43,992 nt of DNA from an uncultured Clostridia bacterium. Its GTDB lineage: Bacteria; Bacillota; Clostridia; Christensenellales; Aristaeellaceae. The position numbers and the translations under genes are program-made. The DNA lies in the NCBI GenBank assembly GCA_946538975.1, contig CAMNHF010000007.1, positions 1 to 43,992 of the forward strand, read 5' to 3'. The notes under the pieces are model-generated. The model saw only the letters and a list, made by a program, of their open reading frames with translations, was not told the origin of the DNA and did not search any database. How positions within the stretch are numbered: position 1 is the stretch's first letter; each line of letters starts with the position of its first letter. Below are positions 33,662 to 42,493 of this stretch, piece after piece.

Positions 33662-33768
33662 CAACCCCTCCGCCCTTCGGGCACCTCCCCTGATCGGGGA
33701 GGCAAGCTTTCGTGCCCCCCTGGCTCCCCGATCAGGGGAGCTGTCGCCGCCAGGCGACTGAGGGGTTG
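33662..33768. repeat. compound palindromic element (CTCCCCTGATCGGGGAG type)
   Basis: A 107-bp element bounded by CAACCCCTC (33662-33670) and its inverse GAGGGGTTG (33760-33768). Inside are two near-identical palindromes, CTCCCCTGATCGGGGAG (33684-33700) and CTCCCCGATCAGGGGAG (33724-33740), and a GTCGCC/GGCGAC hairpin (33743-33758). From memory, very similar elements are scattered through many gut Clostridia. It fills most of the gap 33584-33821 between cdaR and the membrane-protein gene. Confidence 0.78.
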
Positions 33769-33821
33769 CTCTTGGGGCTGCGGGCGGAACTGGTGATTCT
33801 CCCATCGTCAGGCGGCGAGAT

Positions 33822-35153
33822 TTACTCGCTGATCGTCACCTGGACCGTCGCGGGGGTCATCACGATCTCGAAGGACTCGCCGTCGGGGCTGTTGACCGTG
33901 CAGTTGAGCGGCAGCTCGTAGGTGCCGGGGCCCAAGCCGGTGACGTCGCAGCTGAGGCCGAGCATGCTGGAGCGCAGGCCGCCCAGGGACAGGAACGCGC
34001 CCTGCACCATCACGTCCGCCGTGTAGGAGGACAGGACGATGCGCTGGCCGGCGCTCTGGCTGGTGACCGCAATGCGGATGCCGGGGAAGCTGCGCGTGGC
34101 GATGACCGGGCCGATCTCCACGGCGACGGTGACGCTGTCCGGGTTCAGATAGACCAGCTCCGAGGGGACGCGAATCTTGATTTTCTTGTTCACGGAGGAG
34201 GACAGGCCGCTGACGTCCAGGGTGCTGTCCGGGTAGAGGACGTCCAGGCCCTCCAGCGCCGCGGCCTGGGCGGCCACGGTGACCTGGGCCGGGGTGATCG
34301 TGACGGCCTTCACCTCGTAGCCCTCCGCGGGCGTGCCGATGACCATGCCCACATCGCTGAGGCCGATCGTCTTGGCCGGGTAGAGATCCTGCTCGACGAC
34401 CACGCGGCCCGAGGCGCTCTCGGTGCTGGCGATCTCCAGCAGCGCGCTCTCCACGTTGTTGCCCTCGCTGTCCACCAGGCGGAAGGGCAGGGAGGTTCGG
34501 GCCGTACCCTCGCGCAGCTTCACGGTGGAGAGATCCAGCGTGACCTCGGCGCGGACAATGCTCTCCACCAGGCTCTTCGGCCCGCTGACCGTGATGATGG
34601 AGGGATCCGCCTTCGGCACGGTGTGATACCAGCCGCTGTCCAGCTCGCCGGTCAGATTGACCTGCACGGGCACGCGGTAGCTGCTCTCGTACTCCTCCAC
34701 CTCCACATGCACCGTGGAGGGCTCCACGCTGGACACATTGCCGTAGGTCGTGCTGTTGGTGAACATCACCGTCAGCTCCTGCGGGCCGGCGCTGTGCACG
34801 CGGCTCAGGTCGATGCGCAGATTGTAATCGGAGACGGAGGCATCCTCATATTTCAGCTGGGGCACGTCCACCCGCATGGTGACGTTGTTCAGCTGGTCGG
34901 TGAGATCGTTCACGACGATGAAGCCGTTGCGCTTGATGGTCTGGTCGCCGATCTCGCTGATGGTCGCGGTGGTGAAGACCTTCTCGCGGGTCAGCTTCTC
35001 GTCCTGGGAGATCAGCGCGGCCCAGAGGACCAGCGCCATCGCGAGGGAGAGCAGCTTGAAGCCCCAGTTGTTCGTCAGGGCTTCCCACAGGGCCTTCAGC
35101 ACCACGACAAGGCGGCGGCGCTTCGGGGCCTCCGGAGCGGGGGTGTTGCTCAT
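33822..35153 (-). CDS. cdaR: CdaA regulator, YbbR-domain protein
   Basis: A 443-aa membrane-anchored protein. One N-terminal transmembrane segment (about 30-49, GFKLLSLAMALVLWAALI) is followed by four extracytoplasmic YbbR repeats, each beta-rich with a central Val/Pro pattern (for example VPVQVNLTGE, ITVSGPKSLV). In Bacillus and Listeria CdaR binds and modulates the diadenylate cyclase CdaA at the membrane. Its start overlaps the cdaA stop (ATGA), the usual order. The third partner, glmM, is not downstream here. Confidence 0.92.
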   Translation of the reverse strand: MSNTPAPEAPKRRRLVVVLKALWEALTNNWGFKLLSLAMALVLWAALISQDEKLTREKVFTTATISEIGDQTIKRNGFIVVNDLTDQLNNVTMRVDVPQLKYEDASVSDYNLRIDLSRVHSAGPQELTVMFTNSTTYGNVSSVEPSTVHVEVEEYESSYRVPVQVNLTGELDSGWYHTVPKADPSIITVSGPKSLVESIVRAEVTLDLSTVKLREGTARTSLPFRLVDSEGNNVESALLEIASTESASGRVVVEQDLYPAKTIGLSDVGMVIGTPAEGYEVKAVTITPAQVTVAAQAAALEGLDVLYPDSTLDVSGLSSSVNKKIKIRVPSELVYLNPDSVTVAVEIGPVIATRSFPGIRIAVTSQSAGQRIVLSSYTADVMVQGAFLSLGGLRSSMLGLSCDVTGLGPGTYELPLNCTVNSPDGESFEIVMTPATVQVTISE

Positions 35154-36007
35154 TCCTCCACCTCCTTTTTGCGCAGGAGGTCGCGCGCCATGGTGTGCAG
35201 GCTGCGGCGGCGCGGCTCCGTGGCGGCTTCCAGCACCGTGCGGAGGGAACGGCTGTCCATATGGCGGGTCAGCCTGCCGCCCCGGGCGACGGACATGATG
35301 CCGGTCTCCTCGGAGACGATCAGGGCGATGGCGTCGGTGCTCTCGCTGACGCCCAGGGCCGCCCGGTGGCGGGTGCCCAGCTCACGGCTGACGGTCGGGT
35401 TCTCGGTGAGGTTCAGGATGCAGGCGCCCGCCACCACGCGGGTGTCGCGGATGATCACCGCCCCGTCGTGCAGGGGGGTGTTGGGCTCGAAGATGTTCTC
35501 CAGCAGCGGGGCGGAGACGCGGCCGTCGATGGCGGTGCCGGTCTGGATGATGTCCTGCAGGCCGGTCTTCTGCTCGATGACGATCAGCGCGCCCACACGG
35601 CGGCGGCTCAGGTCGTTCATGCACTGGATGATCTCGGAGATCATGTGCTCGCGCTCCTCGGCGCCGTCGGCCTGCCGCCCCGAGGCGAGCAGGGTGCCGC
35701 GGCCCAGCTGCTCCAGCGCCTTGCGCAGCTCCGGCTGGAAGAGGATCACCAGCACCACCGCGCCATTGTTGATGACGGTCATCAGCAGCCAGTTGAGGGC
35801 GGTCAGGCCCAGCAGGGTGCTCACGCCGGTGACGACCAGCAGGGCGATGAGGCCCTTCAGCACGGCGCTGCCGCGGGTCTGGCGCATCAGCATGATGACT
35901 TCATAAATAATGACCGCCACGATCAAAATGTCCACCACATCCCGGGGGGAGATCCGGTGGGTCACATTCCAAGCGGCGGTCTGGATCATCTGCCAGATGT
36001 TCGTCAA
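35150..36007 (-). CDS. cdaA: diadenylate cyclase CdaA (c-di-AMP synthase)
   Basis: Makes cyclic di-AMP from two ATP, a second messenger for potassium, turgor and cell-wall control. Three N-terminal transmembrane helices (about 20-100) precede a DAC domain with LHDGAVII and GTRHRAALG, the DGA and RHR motifs needed for catalysis. The start is taken as TTG at 36007 (giving MTNIWQMIQ) because GGAGG lies seven bases before it; the earlier ATG at 36079 gives a Cys/Arg-rich N terminus foreign to the family, and the first ATG inside is at residue 7. Total 285 aa, normal for CdaA. Confidence 0.94.
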   Translation of the reverse strand: MTNIWQMIQTAAWNVTHRISPRDVVDILIVAVIIYEVIMLMRQTRGSAVLKGLIALLVVTGVSTLLGLTALNWLLMTVINNGAVVLVILFQPELRKALEQLGRGTLLASGRQADGAEEREHMISEIIQCMNDLSRRRVGALIVIEQKTGLQDIIQTGTAIDGRVSAPLLENIFEPNTPLHDGAVIIRDTRVVAGACILNLTENPTVSRELGTRHRAALGVSESTDAIALIVSEETGIMSVARGGRLTRHMDSRSLRTVLEAATEPRRRSLHTMARDLLRKKEVEE

Positions 36008-36084
36008 AGCCCTGCCTCCGTTGCTGCAGCCAGTGGGAAAACGGGAATACCGACGCCTGCCGCACAGACAGGGCGTCATTCATG

Positions 36085-36113
36085 ATTATACAACATTCCC
36101 CGCGTCAGGTGAA
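36085..36113 (-). promoter_or_regulatory. promoter of cdaA-cdaR
   Basis: On the minus strand TTCACC (complement of 36108-36113) and a perfect TATAAT (complement of 36085-36090) are 17 bases apart. Confidence 0.72.
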
Positions 36114-36177
36114 CCGGTTTTTCAGAATTTTTACGAAAAGTTTTCCGAATGATTTCAAAGGCGGAGCCGGGGAAGGT

Positions 36178-36213
36178 GGAGGAGCTGGCGGAGTTGGAGG
36201 AGCTGGCGGAGCT
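36178..36213. repeat. tandem duplication of an 18-base unit
   Basis: GGAGGAGCTGGCGGAGTT is followed directly by the same unit with one change, and it abuts the long hairpin repeat at 36214. Confidence 0.75.
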
Positions 36214-36303
36214 GGGGGAAGGGGCACCCCTTTCTCTGAGAGAAAGCGGTTCCCCTTCCCCCAGGCCCCCATCCTCTCCGGAAAGAGCATCCTTGGGGCC
36301 GGG
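36214..36303 (+). repeat. dispersed two-hairpin repeat, copy 4 (subtype B)
   Basis: Long hairpin 36214-36262, sharing the CCCCTTTCTCTGAGAGAAAG core with copy 3 and the GGGGGAAGG/CCTTCCCCC ends. The tail AGGCCCCCATCCTCTCC and the GAAAGAGCA loop sequence also match copy 3. It lies downstream of the LRR gene and upstream of the cdaA promoter. Confidence 0.78.
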
Positions 36304-36382
36304 CAGGATGATGATCACAGAAAAAACGCCCCGGCAGCGCGGGGCGGGGTGGGGAAGGGAAGATCAGTTGAAGAGCCAGTCG

Positions 36383-37990
36383 TTAGCGTCGAGAATAAAC
36401 ATAGCTGACATTGTTGTCCTTGCAATAACGCTCGGCGTAGCTGCCGCGGGCAACTGTAACCGTAAGAGAAGGGCAAGAATCAAAGGCAAGTTTCCCAATA
36501 CTGGAGATACTATCTGGTATCGTCACTCTCGTCAAGAAACGACATTGCCAAAATGCGCGTTCTCCTATACTCTTCACGCTATTTGGGATTGTTACTTTAG
36601 TTAAGTTATAGCAGTTTTCAAATGCCGAATCTCCGATTGCAGTAATGCCCTGCGGGATCGAGAATACCTTATCGCCGAGCCCTTCAGGATAGCAAACGAG
36701 CCTATTCGTTGATTTCTCATAGAGTACACCGCCAATTGCTTCAAAATAGGGGTTCTTCCACGAGACCTCAATACGGTATAAGATATTGCATCTGCGGAAT
36801 GGATTCCCAACCATTTCCTTTACGCTTTCCGGAATGGTTATGCTGGTCAGTTTGTTGCAACTGCTAAACGCACCATTGCCAAGACTGATCACGCCATTTG
36901 AGATCGTTATACTGGTCAGACTTTCACATAAGTCGAAGGCCAATTTTTCGATACTGGTGACACTGCCTGGAATGGTAACGCTAATGAGACCACAACCAGC
37001 GAATGCTGAATCCTCAATACAAGTCACACTGTCTGGTATAGTTACATCAGTCAGGTTTCTGCAATAAGCAAAAGCATAACTGCCAATGGAGGTGATTCCT
37101 TGAGGTATGGAAAAGCTTTTGGCGTTTGATCCCGCTGGATAACATACAAGCTTACTCGTACTATTTTCATACAGTATTCCATTTTTGGTCCCGAAATATG
37201 AGTTCTTGGATGACACGTCGATCTGTTTAAGTGCTTGACAATTGCAGAATGGGTTTTTACCCATGTGCTTAACACTGCTCGGTATTGTCACGCTTGTCAA
37301 ATCTGTGCACAAATTGAAAGCTTGGTCCCCAATGCTGGTAACACTGCTCGGAATTGTGATGCTCCTCAGAGCAACACATGTACTAAACGCCTTGGCTCCG
37401 ATACTGATGACGCTGCTTGGAATTGTGATACTTGGAATCTTAATGCAACCAAAAAACGAATAGTCGCCAATTTTCGTGACACTGTCAGGAATTGAAACAC
37501 TGGTTAGATTTTTGCAATAGTTAAATGCATTCCTGCCGATCACTACAGTCCCTTGGGGGATTTCATACTTTTTTGCAGTTAATGCTTTGGGATAGCAAAT
37601 GAGAGTTTTTGTGGCCTTCTCAAAAAGCACACCATTCTTGACATAAAAATATGGGTTTTTAGATGAAACAGTGATCTGTTTCAGATTATCGCAAGAGGCA
37701 AATGGATTTCCTCCCATTTCTCTTATACTTTCCGGGATTGTTACACTCGTCAGTTTACTTAAAATCCCAAATATGTCATCGCCAAGGCTCGTAACCTTTT
37801 TCTTGTTCAATGTATCAGGAATGGTTAGTTTCTCTGCGTTTCCCCGATACTTGATGATCCTCACCGTGCCGTTTGGCAGCACTTCGTATTCATAATCACC
37901 CGTTCGCAGCGTATCGCTGTCTGCCTGCGCAAAGCCGCACAGGCTGGCCACCAACATCACGACCAGCAGAACGCAAAAACACTTCTTCAT
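36383..37990 (-). CDS. secreted BspA-like leucine-rich-repeat protein (LRR_5)
   Basis: A 535-aa exported protein. Signal peptide KKCFCVLLVVMLVASLCGFAQA, then about fourteen repeats of the BspA/LRR_5 type with the pattern TSVTIPxSVxxIGxxAFxxCxxL. Three longer spacers of the form YEKSTxxLVCYP interrupt the array at fairly regular intervals. It ends SYAERYCKDNNVSYVYSR. Such proteins are surface or secreted binding proteins in host- and gut-associated microbes. No sortase or anchoring motif is visible. The gene is richer in AT than its neighbours. ATG 37990 has AAGGAGG eight bases upstream. Confidence 0.9.
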   Translation of the reverse strand: MKKCFCVLLVVMLVASLCGFAQADSDTLRTGDYEYEVLPNGTVRIIKYRGNAEKLTIPDTLNKKKVTSLGDDIFGILSKLTSVTIPESIREMGGNPFASCDNLKQITVSSKNPYFYVKNGVLFEKATKTLICYPKALTAKKYEIPQGTVVIGRNAFNYCKNLTSVSIPDSVTKIGDYSFFGCIKIPSITIPSSVISIGAKAFSTCVALRSITIPSSVTSIGDQAFNLCTDLTSVTIPSSVKHMGKNPFCNCQALKQIDVSSKNSYFGTKNGILYENSTSKLVCYPAGSNAKSFSIPQGITSIGSYAFAYCRNLTDVTIPDSVTCIEDSAFAGCGLISVTIPGSVTSIEKLAFDLCESLTSITISNGVISLGNGAFSSCNKLTSITIPESVKEMVGNPFRRCNILYRIEVSWKNPYFEAIGGVLYEKSTNRLVCYPEGLGDKVFSIPQGITAIGDSAFENCYNLTKVTIPNSVKSIGERAFWQCRFLTRVTIPDSISSIGKLAFDSCPSLTVTVARGSYAERYCKDNNVSYVYSRR

Positions 37991-38022
37991 GGATACAGCC
38001 TCCTTATTTGGAACCTGCATCA

Positions 38023-38051
38023 ATTGTACTACATTCAATGATAAAACACAA
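38023..38051 (-). promoter_or_regulatory. promoter of the LRR gene
   Basis: On the minus strand TTGTGT (complement of 38046-38051) and TACAAT (complement of 38023-38028) are 17 bases apart. The AT-rich gap 38052-38179 holds nothing else I can name. Confidence 0.6.
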
Positions 38052-38179
38052 CATTGGTTTTGATTTCCTGCATTGAATGTGTCATTTTTGTATACTGTCT
38101 TTTAACGTAAGATGAACTTTCTTCAGTCAATACAACACCTCACCCAAAAGGGTGTTCTTTTGGAATAGGATAGGGGTTT

Positions 38180-38255
38180 GGGGGAAGGGAATGACCTTTT
38201 CTTTTGAAGAAAAGGTCTTCCCTTCCCCCAAAAGCTCGCCTTTCTCCCAGCCCCC
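38180..38255 (+). repeat. dispersed hairpin repeat, copy 5 (diverged)
   Basis: Long hairpin 38180-38229 with the GGGGGAAGG and CTTCCCCC ends and an inner ACCTTTTCTT/AAGAAAAGGT stem. The tail has diverged, so orientation is uncertain. It lies just downstream of the minus-strand ABC transporter gene. Confidence 0.68.
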
Positions 38256-38256
38256 C

Positions 38257-40026
38257 TCACTCAAACTGCGCCGTGTACAGCTTCCTGTAGAACCCGTCGC
38301 GGGCCATGAGCTGGCGGTGGGTGCCCTGCTCGACGACGTCGCCGTCGTTCATGACGAGGATGTTGTCGGCGTTCTCGATCGTGGAGAGGCGGTGGGCGAT
38401 GACGAAGCAGGTGCGGCCGCGCATCAGCTCCCGCATGGCGCGCTGGATCTCCCGCTCGGTGGAGGTGTCCACATTGGAGGTCGCCTCGTCCAGGATCAGC
38501 ATCGGCGCGTCGTAGAGCATGGCGCGGGCAATGGTCAGCAGCTGCTTCTGGCCCTTGGAGATATTGCCGCCATCCTCGGAGATCACGGTCTGATAGCCGT
38601 CGGGCAGGCGCATGATGAAGGGATGGATGTGGGCGGCCTTGGCGGCGGCGGCCACCTCCTCCATTGTGGCGTTCTCCTTGCCGTAGGCGATGTTGTCGAA
38701 GATCGTGCCCTCGAACACCCAGGTGTCCTGCAGCACCATCGCGTAGGCGCTGCGGACGCTCCGGCGGGCGGTCTCGCGGATGTCGTGCCCGTCAATGGTG
38801 ATCCGCCCGCGATCCACGTCATAGAAGCGCATCAGCAGGTTGATGATCGTCGTCTTGCCCGCGCCGGTGGGGCCGACAATGGCGGTCAGCTTGCCCGCCT
38901 CGGCGTGCAGCGACAGATCATGGATGATCTCCCTGGACGGATCATAACCGAAGGCCACGTGCTCCATGCGGACATCGCCGCGCACATCGCGCAGCACCGC
39001 CGCGCCCTCCGCGTCCGCGCTCTCCTCGGCCTCGTCCAGCAGGGTGAACACGCGCTCCGCCGCGGCCAGGGCGGAGAACAGCTCGTTGACGATCTCCGCG
39101 ATCGCGTTGATCGGGCCGGCAAACTTGCGCGAATAGAGCACGAAGGAGGAAATGCTGCCCAGCTGAATGCCGCCGCGCATGTACATCACCGCGCCCAGCA
39201 GCACAATCAGGCTCAGGCTCAGGTTGTTGATGGAGCCCATGGTGGGGCCGATCGTGACGCCGTAGTGCTCCGCGTCGGCATAGGCGTCCGCGGCGCTGTG
39301 GTTGATGGCGTCGAAGCGCTCGGCCACCTTGTCCTCGTAGGCGTAGGCCAGAATGGTCTTCTGCCCGGAGAGCATCTCCTCCACAAAGCCGTTCAGGGTG
39401 CCGTAGCTGCGGGAGCGCTTCGCATAGCGCGGCTGCGTCCGCTTGCGCATCCAGGCCGTGTAGCCGATGGCCACCGGCACGGTGATCAGGGTCACCGCGG
39501 AGAGCGGCAGGGAGATGCTCACCATCATCACCAGGGAGCCGACCACGGTCACCGTGCTGGTCAGGATCTGCACCACGTCCGTGGCCATGCAGGTGGAGAT
39601 CACGTCGATGTCGTAGGAGACGCGGCTGATGATGTCGCCGGCCTGATGGGTGTCGAAGTAGCCCACGGGCAGGCGCATCAGCTTGTCGAACACGCGCTGC
39701 CGCATCTGCAGCGCCATCCGCTTGCTGACGTTCAACATGATGCAGCCGATGGCGATGCCCAGGAGGGAGGAGGAGAGATAGCAGGCCAGCATCAGGCCCG
39801 CGTCGTGGTTGACCTTGGCGAAGTCGACCTTGCCCTTGCCCGCCGCTGCCGCGTTGATCGCGGAGCCGGCCAGGTTCGGCCCCCACAGGGAGAGCACGTT
39901 GCTGATGAGGCTGAGGATGCACACCGCCAGAATCACCCAGCGGTAGGGGCCGAGGAAGGAGAGCAGCCGGCGGGCGGTGCCGCGGGTGTCCTTGGGCTTG
40001 CGCATCACGGTGTCGCGCCGGGCCAT
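38257..40026 (-). CDS. ABC exporter half-transporter, subunit with consensus Walker B
   Basis: A 589-aa fused permease-ATPase. Six transmembrane helices (about 25-330) precede a nucleotide-binding domain with Walker A GPTGAGKT (about 384-392), Walker B LILDEATSNVD with the catalytic Glu, and a non-consensus signature ISKGQKQ in place of LSGGQ. Together with the adjacent gene it forms a heterodimeric multidrug- or peptide-type exporter (BmrCD/TM287-288 group), in which sequence features are split between the subunits. ATG 40026 abuts the stop of the other subunit. Substrate unknown. Confidence 0.92.
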   Translation of the reverse strand: MARRDTVMRKPKDTRGTARRLLSFLGPYRWVILAVCILSLISNVLSLWGPNLAGSAINAAAAGKGKVDFAKVNHDAGLMLACYLSSSLLGIAIGCIMLNVSKRMALQMRQRVFDKLMRLPVGYFDTHQAGDIISRVSYDIDVISTCMATDVVQILTSTVTVVGSLVMMVSISLPLSAVTLITVPVAIGYTAWMRKRTQPRYAKRSRSYGTLNGFVEEMLSGQKTILAYAYEDKVAERFDAINHSAADAYADAEHYGVTIGPTMGSINNLSLSLIVLLGAVMYMRGGIQLGSISSFVLYSRKFAGPINAIAEIVNELFSALAAAERVFTLLDEAEESADAEGAAVLRDVRGDVRMEHVAFGYDPSREIIHDLSLHAEAGKLTAIVGPTGAGKTTIINLLMRFYDVDRGRITIDGHDIRETARRSVRSAYAMVLQDTWVFEGTIFDNIAYGKENATMEEVAAAAKAAHIHPFIMRLPDGYQTVISEDGGNISKGQKQLLTIARAMLYDAPMLILDEATSNVDTSTEREIQRAMRELMRGRTCFVIAHRLSTIENADNILVMNDGDVVEQGTHRQLMARDGFYRKLYTAQFE

Positions 40027-41796
40027 TCAGCTCACCTCCCCCATCTGCGTCTCATAGATGTCGCGGTATACCGGGCAGCGCTCCAGCAGCTCCTCATGGG
40101 TGCCCAGGCCGATGGCCTCGCCCTCGTGCAGCACGAGGATCTGATCCAGCGCGAGGATGGAGGAGACGCGCTGGGCGATGACCACCGCGGTGCTGGCGCT
40201 GTGGTGCTCGCGGATCGCCTTGCGCAGGGCCGCGTCCGTGCGGTAGTCCAGCGCGGAGGAGGAATCGTCCAGGATCAGGATCTCCGGGTGGGCCGCCAGG
40301 GCGCGGGTGATGAGCAGGCGCTGCTTCTGGCCGCCGGAGAAGTTCGCGCCGTGGATGGCGGCCTCGTGGTCGTAGCCGTCGGCGTACTCCTCCACAAAGC
40401 CGCTGGCCATCGCGTCCCGGGCGGCGAGGCGCAGGGCGTCCTCGCTGACGTCGCGGCCGAAGACCACATTCTCGCGGATCGTGTCGGCGAAGATCACGTC
40501 GTTCTGGAACACCACGCCGAACTTGCGGTGCAGGCTGTCCCGGTCATAGGCGCGCACATCGCGGCCGTCGACGAAGACATGGCCCTGCTGCGGGTCGTAA
40601 AAGCGCATCAGCAGGTTGACGATGCTGGTCTTGCCGCTGCCGGTGGCGCCGATAATGCCCAGCGAGCCGCCCCGGGGCACGGAGAAGCTGATGTCGCGCA
40701 GGCATTGCCGCCGGCCCTCGCCGAGGAAGCGGCTGCCGTCGTCCTGGCCGTCGGCGCTGTCCGCGTCATAGCTGAAGGTGACGTGGTCGAAGATCAGCAT
40801 GTCCCCGGTGGCGGGGTGGGCGGTCTCCGCCTCGGGCAGGGGCGTCAGATCCTCGGGCGTGTCGACGACCTCCGCGATGCGATTGGCAGAGGCGTTCGCC
40901 TTGGAGAGCATCATGAAGATGCGGTTCAGGCCCATGATGCCCATCAGGATCATGTTGAAATAGGTCAGGAAGGCGAGAATGACGCCGGGCTCGATGTCGC
41001 CGCTGTTCACCCGCCGCGCGCCGATGAGCACCACCAGCGTCAGGCCCACGTTCAGGAAGAGGGTGACCAGCGGGCCGGGCAGGGACATGATGATGCTGGC
41101 GCGGATCTCCTTGCGCGCGGTGTCGCGGTTCGCCTCGCCGTAGCGGCGCATCTCGAAGGGCTCCTTGCTGAGGGCCTTCACCACGCGGATGCCGGTGATG
41201 TTCTCCCGCATGATGCGCACGATGGTGTCCAGGGCGCGCTGCACCTGATCGTACAGGGGGATGCCCTTCATCGAGACGAAGACCACCAGCGCGATCATCA
41301 CCGGCGCCATCACGCACAGGATCAGCGCCAGCCCCGTGTCCATGGTCAGGGTGATGATGATGCCGCCAAAGAGCATGATCGGCGCGCGGATGCCCATGGT
41401 CTGGATCATGCGGACGAAGTTCTGCACATTGTAGGTGTCGCTGGTCATCCGGGAGATCAGCGAGGGCAGACCGACCCGGTCCATCTGTCGCCCGGACAGG
41501 CGCAGCGCGGTCTGGAACAGGTCGCGGCGGATCGCGAAGGTGGTCTCCTTGGACACCCGCACGCTGAGCCGGTTCGCGTTCACGTTGAGGAAGCGGGTGA
41601 GCAGCGTCAGCCCCAGCATGGCCAGGCCCCACAGCAGCACCGGCCAGACGTTCTCCGCCGCCGGCACCACCCGGTCCAGTATATGCTCCATCACATAGGG
41701 GATCAGCAGCTCCGTCCCGGTGCCCAGCAGCTTGACCAGCATCACGCCGGCGATGTACCACCGGTACTTCCGCGCATACCGCAGAATCAGTCTCAT
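40027..41796 (-). CDS. ABC exporter half-transporter, subunit with degenerate Walker B
   Basis: A 589-aa partner of the next gene. N-terminal membrane domain (about 15-320), then Walker A GATGSGKTS, consensus signature FSGGQKQRL and Walker B ILILDDSSSALD, where Asp replaces the catalytic Glu. This pairs with the ISKGQ signature of the other subunit to form the degenerate ATP site, while its own SGGQ completes the active site. The ATG at 41796 has GGAGGG just upstream; an earlier ATG (41841) gives a short N terminus foreign to the family. First gene of the two-gene operon. Confidence 0.92.
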   Translation of the reverse strand: MRLILRYARKYRWYIAGVMLVKLLGTGTELLIPYVMEHILDRVVPAAENVWPVLLWGLAMLGLTLLTRFLNVNANRLSVRVSKETTFAIRRDLFQTALRLSGRQMDRVGLPSLISRMTSDTYNVQNFVRMIQTMGIRAPIMLFGGIIITLTMDTGLALILCVMAPVMIALVVFVSMKGIPLYDQVQRALDTIVRIMRENITGIRVVKALSKEPFEMRRYGEANRDTARKEIRASIIMSLPGPLVTLFLNVGLTLVVLIGARRVNSGDIEPGVILAFLTYFNMILMGIMGLNRIFMMLSKANASANRIAEVVDTPEDLTPLPEAETAHPATGDMLIFDHVTFSYDADSADGQDDGSRFLGEGRRQCLRDISFSVPRGGSLGIIGATGSGKTSIVNLLMRFYDPQQGHVFVDGRDVRAYDRDSLHRKFGVVFQNDVIFADTIRENVVFGRDVSEDALRLAARDAMASGFVEEYADGYDHEAAIHGANFSGGQKQRLLITRALAAHPEILILDDSSSALDYRTDAALRKAIREHHSASTAVVIAQRVSSILALDQILVLHEGEAIGLGTHEELLERCPVYRDIYETQMGEVS

Positions 41797-41839
41797 GTCA
41801 TCCCTCCGCCCCGGCGAATCGAAAAAAGCAATACGAGGC

Positions 41840-41845
41840 ATTATA
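41840..41845 (-). promoter_or_regulatory. extended -10 promoter of the ABC operon
   Basis: On the minus strand TGGTATAAT is an extended -10 element (TG-N-TATAAT). No good -35 is seen 17 bases upstream. Confidence 0.5.
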
Positions 41846-41909
41846 CCACAATTTGCCTGAAACGCGCCATGGGGTGGGATGGATTATTTTGGAAGGGCCG
41901 GACGAGGCT

Positions 41910-41990
41910 GGGGGAAGGAAACCTTTTTCCGGGCGGAAAAAGGCTTCCCTTCCCCCGGACCCCTATTTTTCTAAAAAGGCTTTTCTGCGG
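41910..41990 (+). repeat. dispersed two-hairpin repeat, copy 6 (subtype A)
   Basis: Long hairpin 41910-41956, stem AAACCTTTTTCC against GGAAAAAGGCTT with the same unpaired C, and the subtype A tail GGACCCCTATTTTTC and AAAAAGGC. It lies between divergent promoters. The stretch 41991-42103 holds nothing else I can support. Confidence 0.8.
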
Positions 41991-42103
41991 GCGAGAGGGA
42001 ATTTCAGGTCAAGAATTTGCCCGCTGCCGGAGGAAAGCGAAGGTGCAGCGGGAATGGGAAAGCATTTGCTGCAGGAGATGGGGAGAAAATGACCGATGCT
42101 GAT

Positions 42104-42133
42104 TTGACAGGAAGCGCAGCGAAAGCATATAAT
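42104..42133 (+). promoter_or_regulatory. promoter of the 70-aa protein gene
   Basis: A perfect TTGACA (42104-42109) and TATAAT (42128-42133) are 18 bases apart. Confidence 0.78.
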
Positions 42134-42188
42134 AAAACGCTCAGACCTGCGCCGAGGATACCGGCGCGGCAAGAAAGGAAGATGATCC

Positions 42189-42401
42189 ATGAATAACAAA
42201 TCAGGCTGCGGAACCCTGATCGCCGTCTGCGTCGTCCTGCTGATCCTGCTGATGAGCATGGGCAGCTGCGGCAAAAACAGCAGCTCCTCGGGCAGCTACA
42301 CCCGGCGGACGCAGACCCAGTCCAACCCGATCCGCGACAGGGATCCCGAGTTCTACGACTACCTGGAGGACCGCTACAACAGGATGACCCAAAACAAATG
42401 A
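42189..42401 (+). CDS. small membrane-anchored protein
   Basis: A 70-aa protein with one hydrophobic segment (about 8-25, TLIAVCVVLLILLMSMG), a GSC that is only a weak lipobox, a Ser-rich linker, and a charged C terminus with FYDYLEDRYNRMTQ. I recognise no family. It has a near-consensus promoter, an AAGGAAG site eight or so bases before its ATG and a good terminator, so it is probably well expressed despite its size. Confidence 0.72.
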   Translation: MNNKSGCGTLIAVCVVLLILLMSMGSCGKNSSSSGSYTRRTQTQSNPIRDRDPEFYDYLEDRYNRMTQNK

Positions 42402-42440
42402 GTGGAGAATAGAGCCCATGTAACGCCCCCCACACGCACA

Positions 42441-42476
42441 AAACCCCCTCCGGCTCATCACCGGAGGGGTCTTTTC
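42441..42476. terminator. bidirectional terminator between the small gene and tsf
   Basis: CCCCTCCGG (42445-42453) pairs with CCGGAGGGG (42461-42469), with a TCTTTT run after it and AAAAC before it, so it can serve both convergent genes. Confidence 0.85.
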
Positions 42477-42493
42477 GGTCTCTTAAGCTATTC

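Noticed and set aside
38152-42102. 1316-codon open frame on the plus strand over both ABC transporter genes
   Set aside because: Antisense shadow; the minus strand encodes two complete exporters with all motifs.
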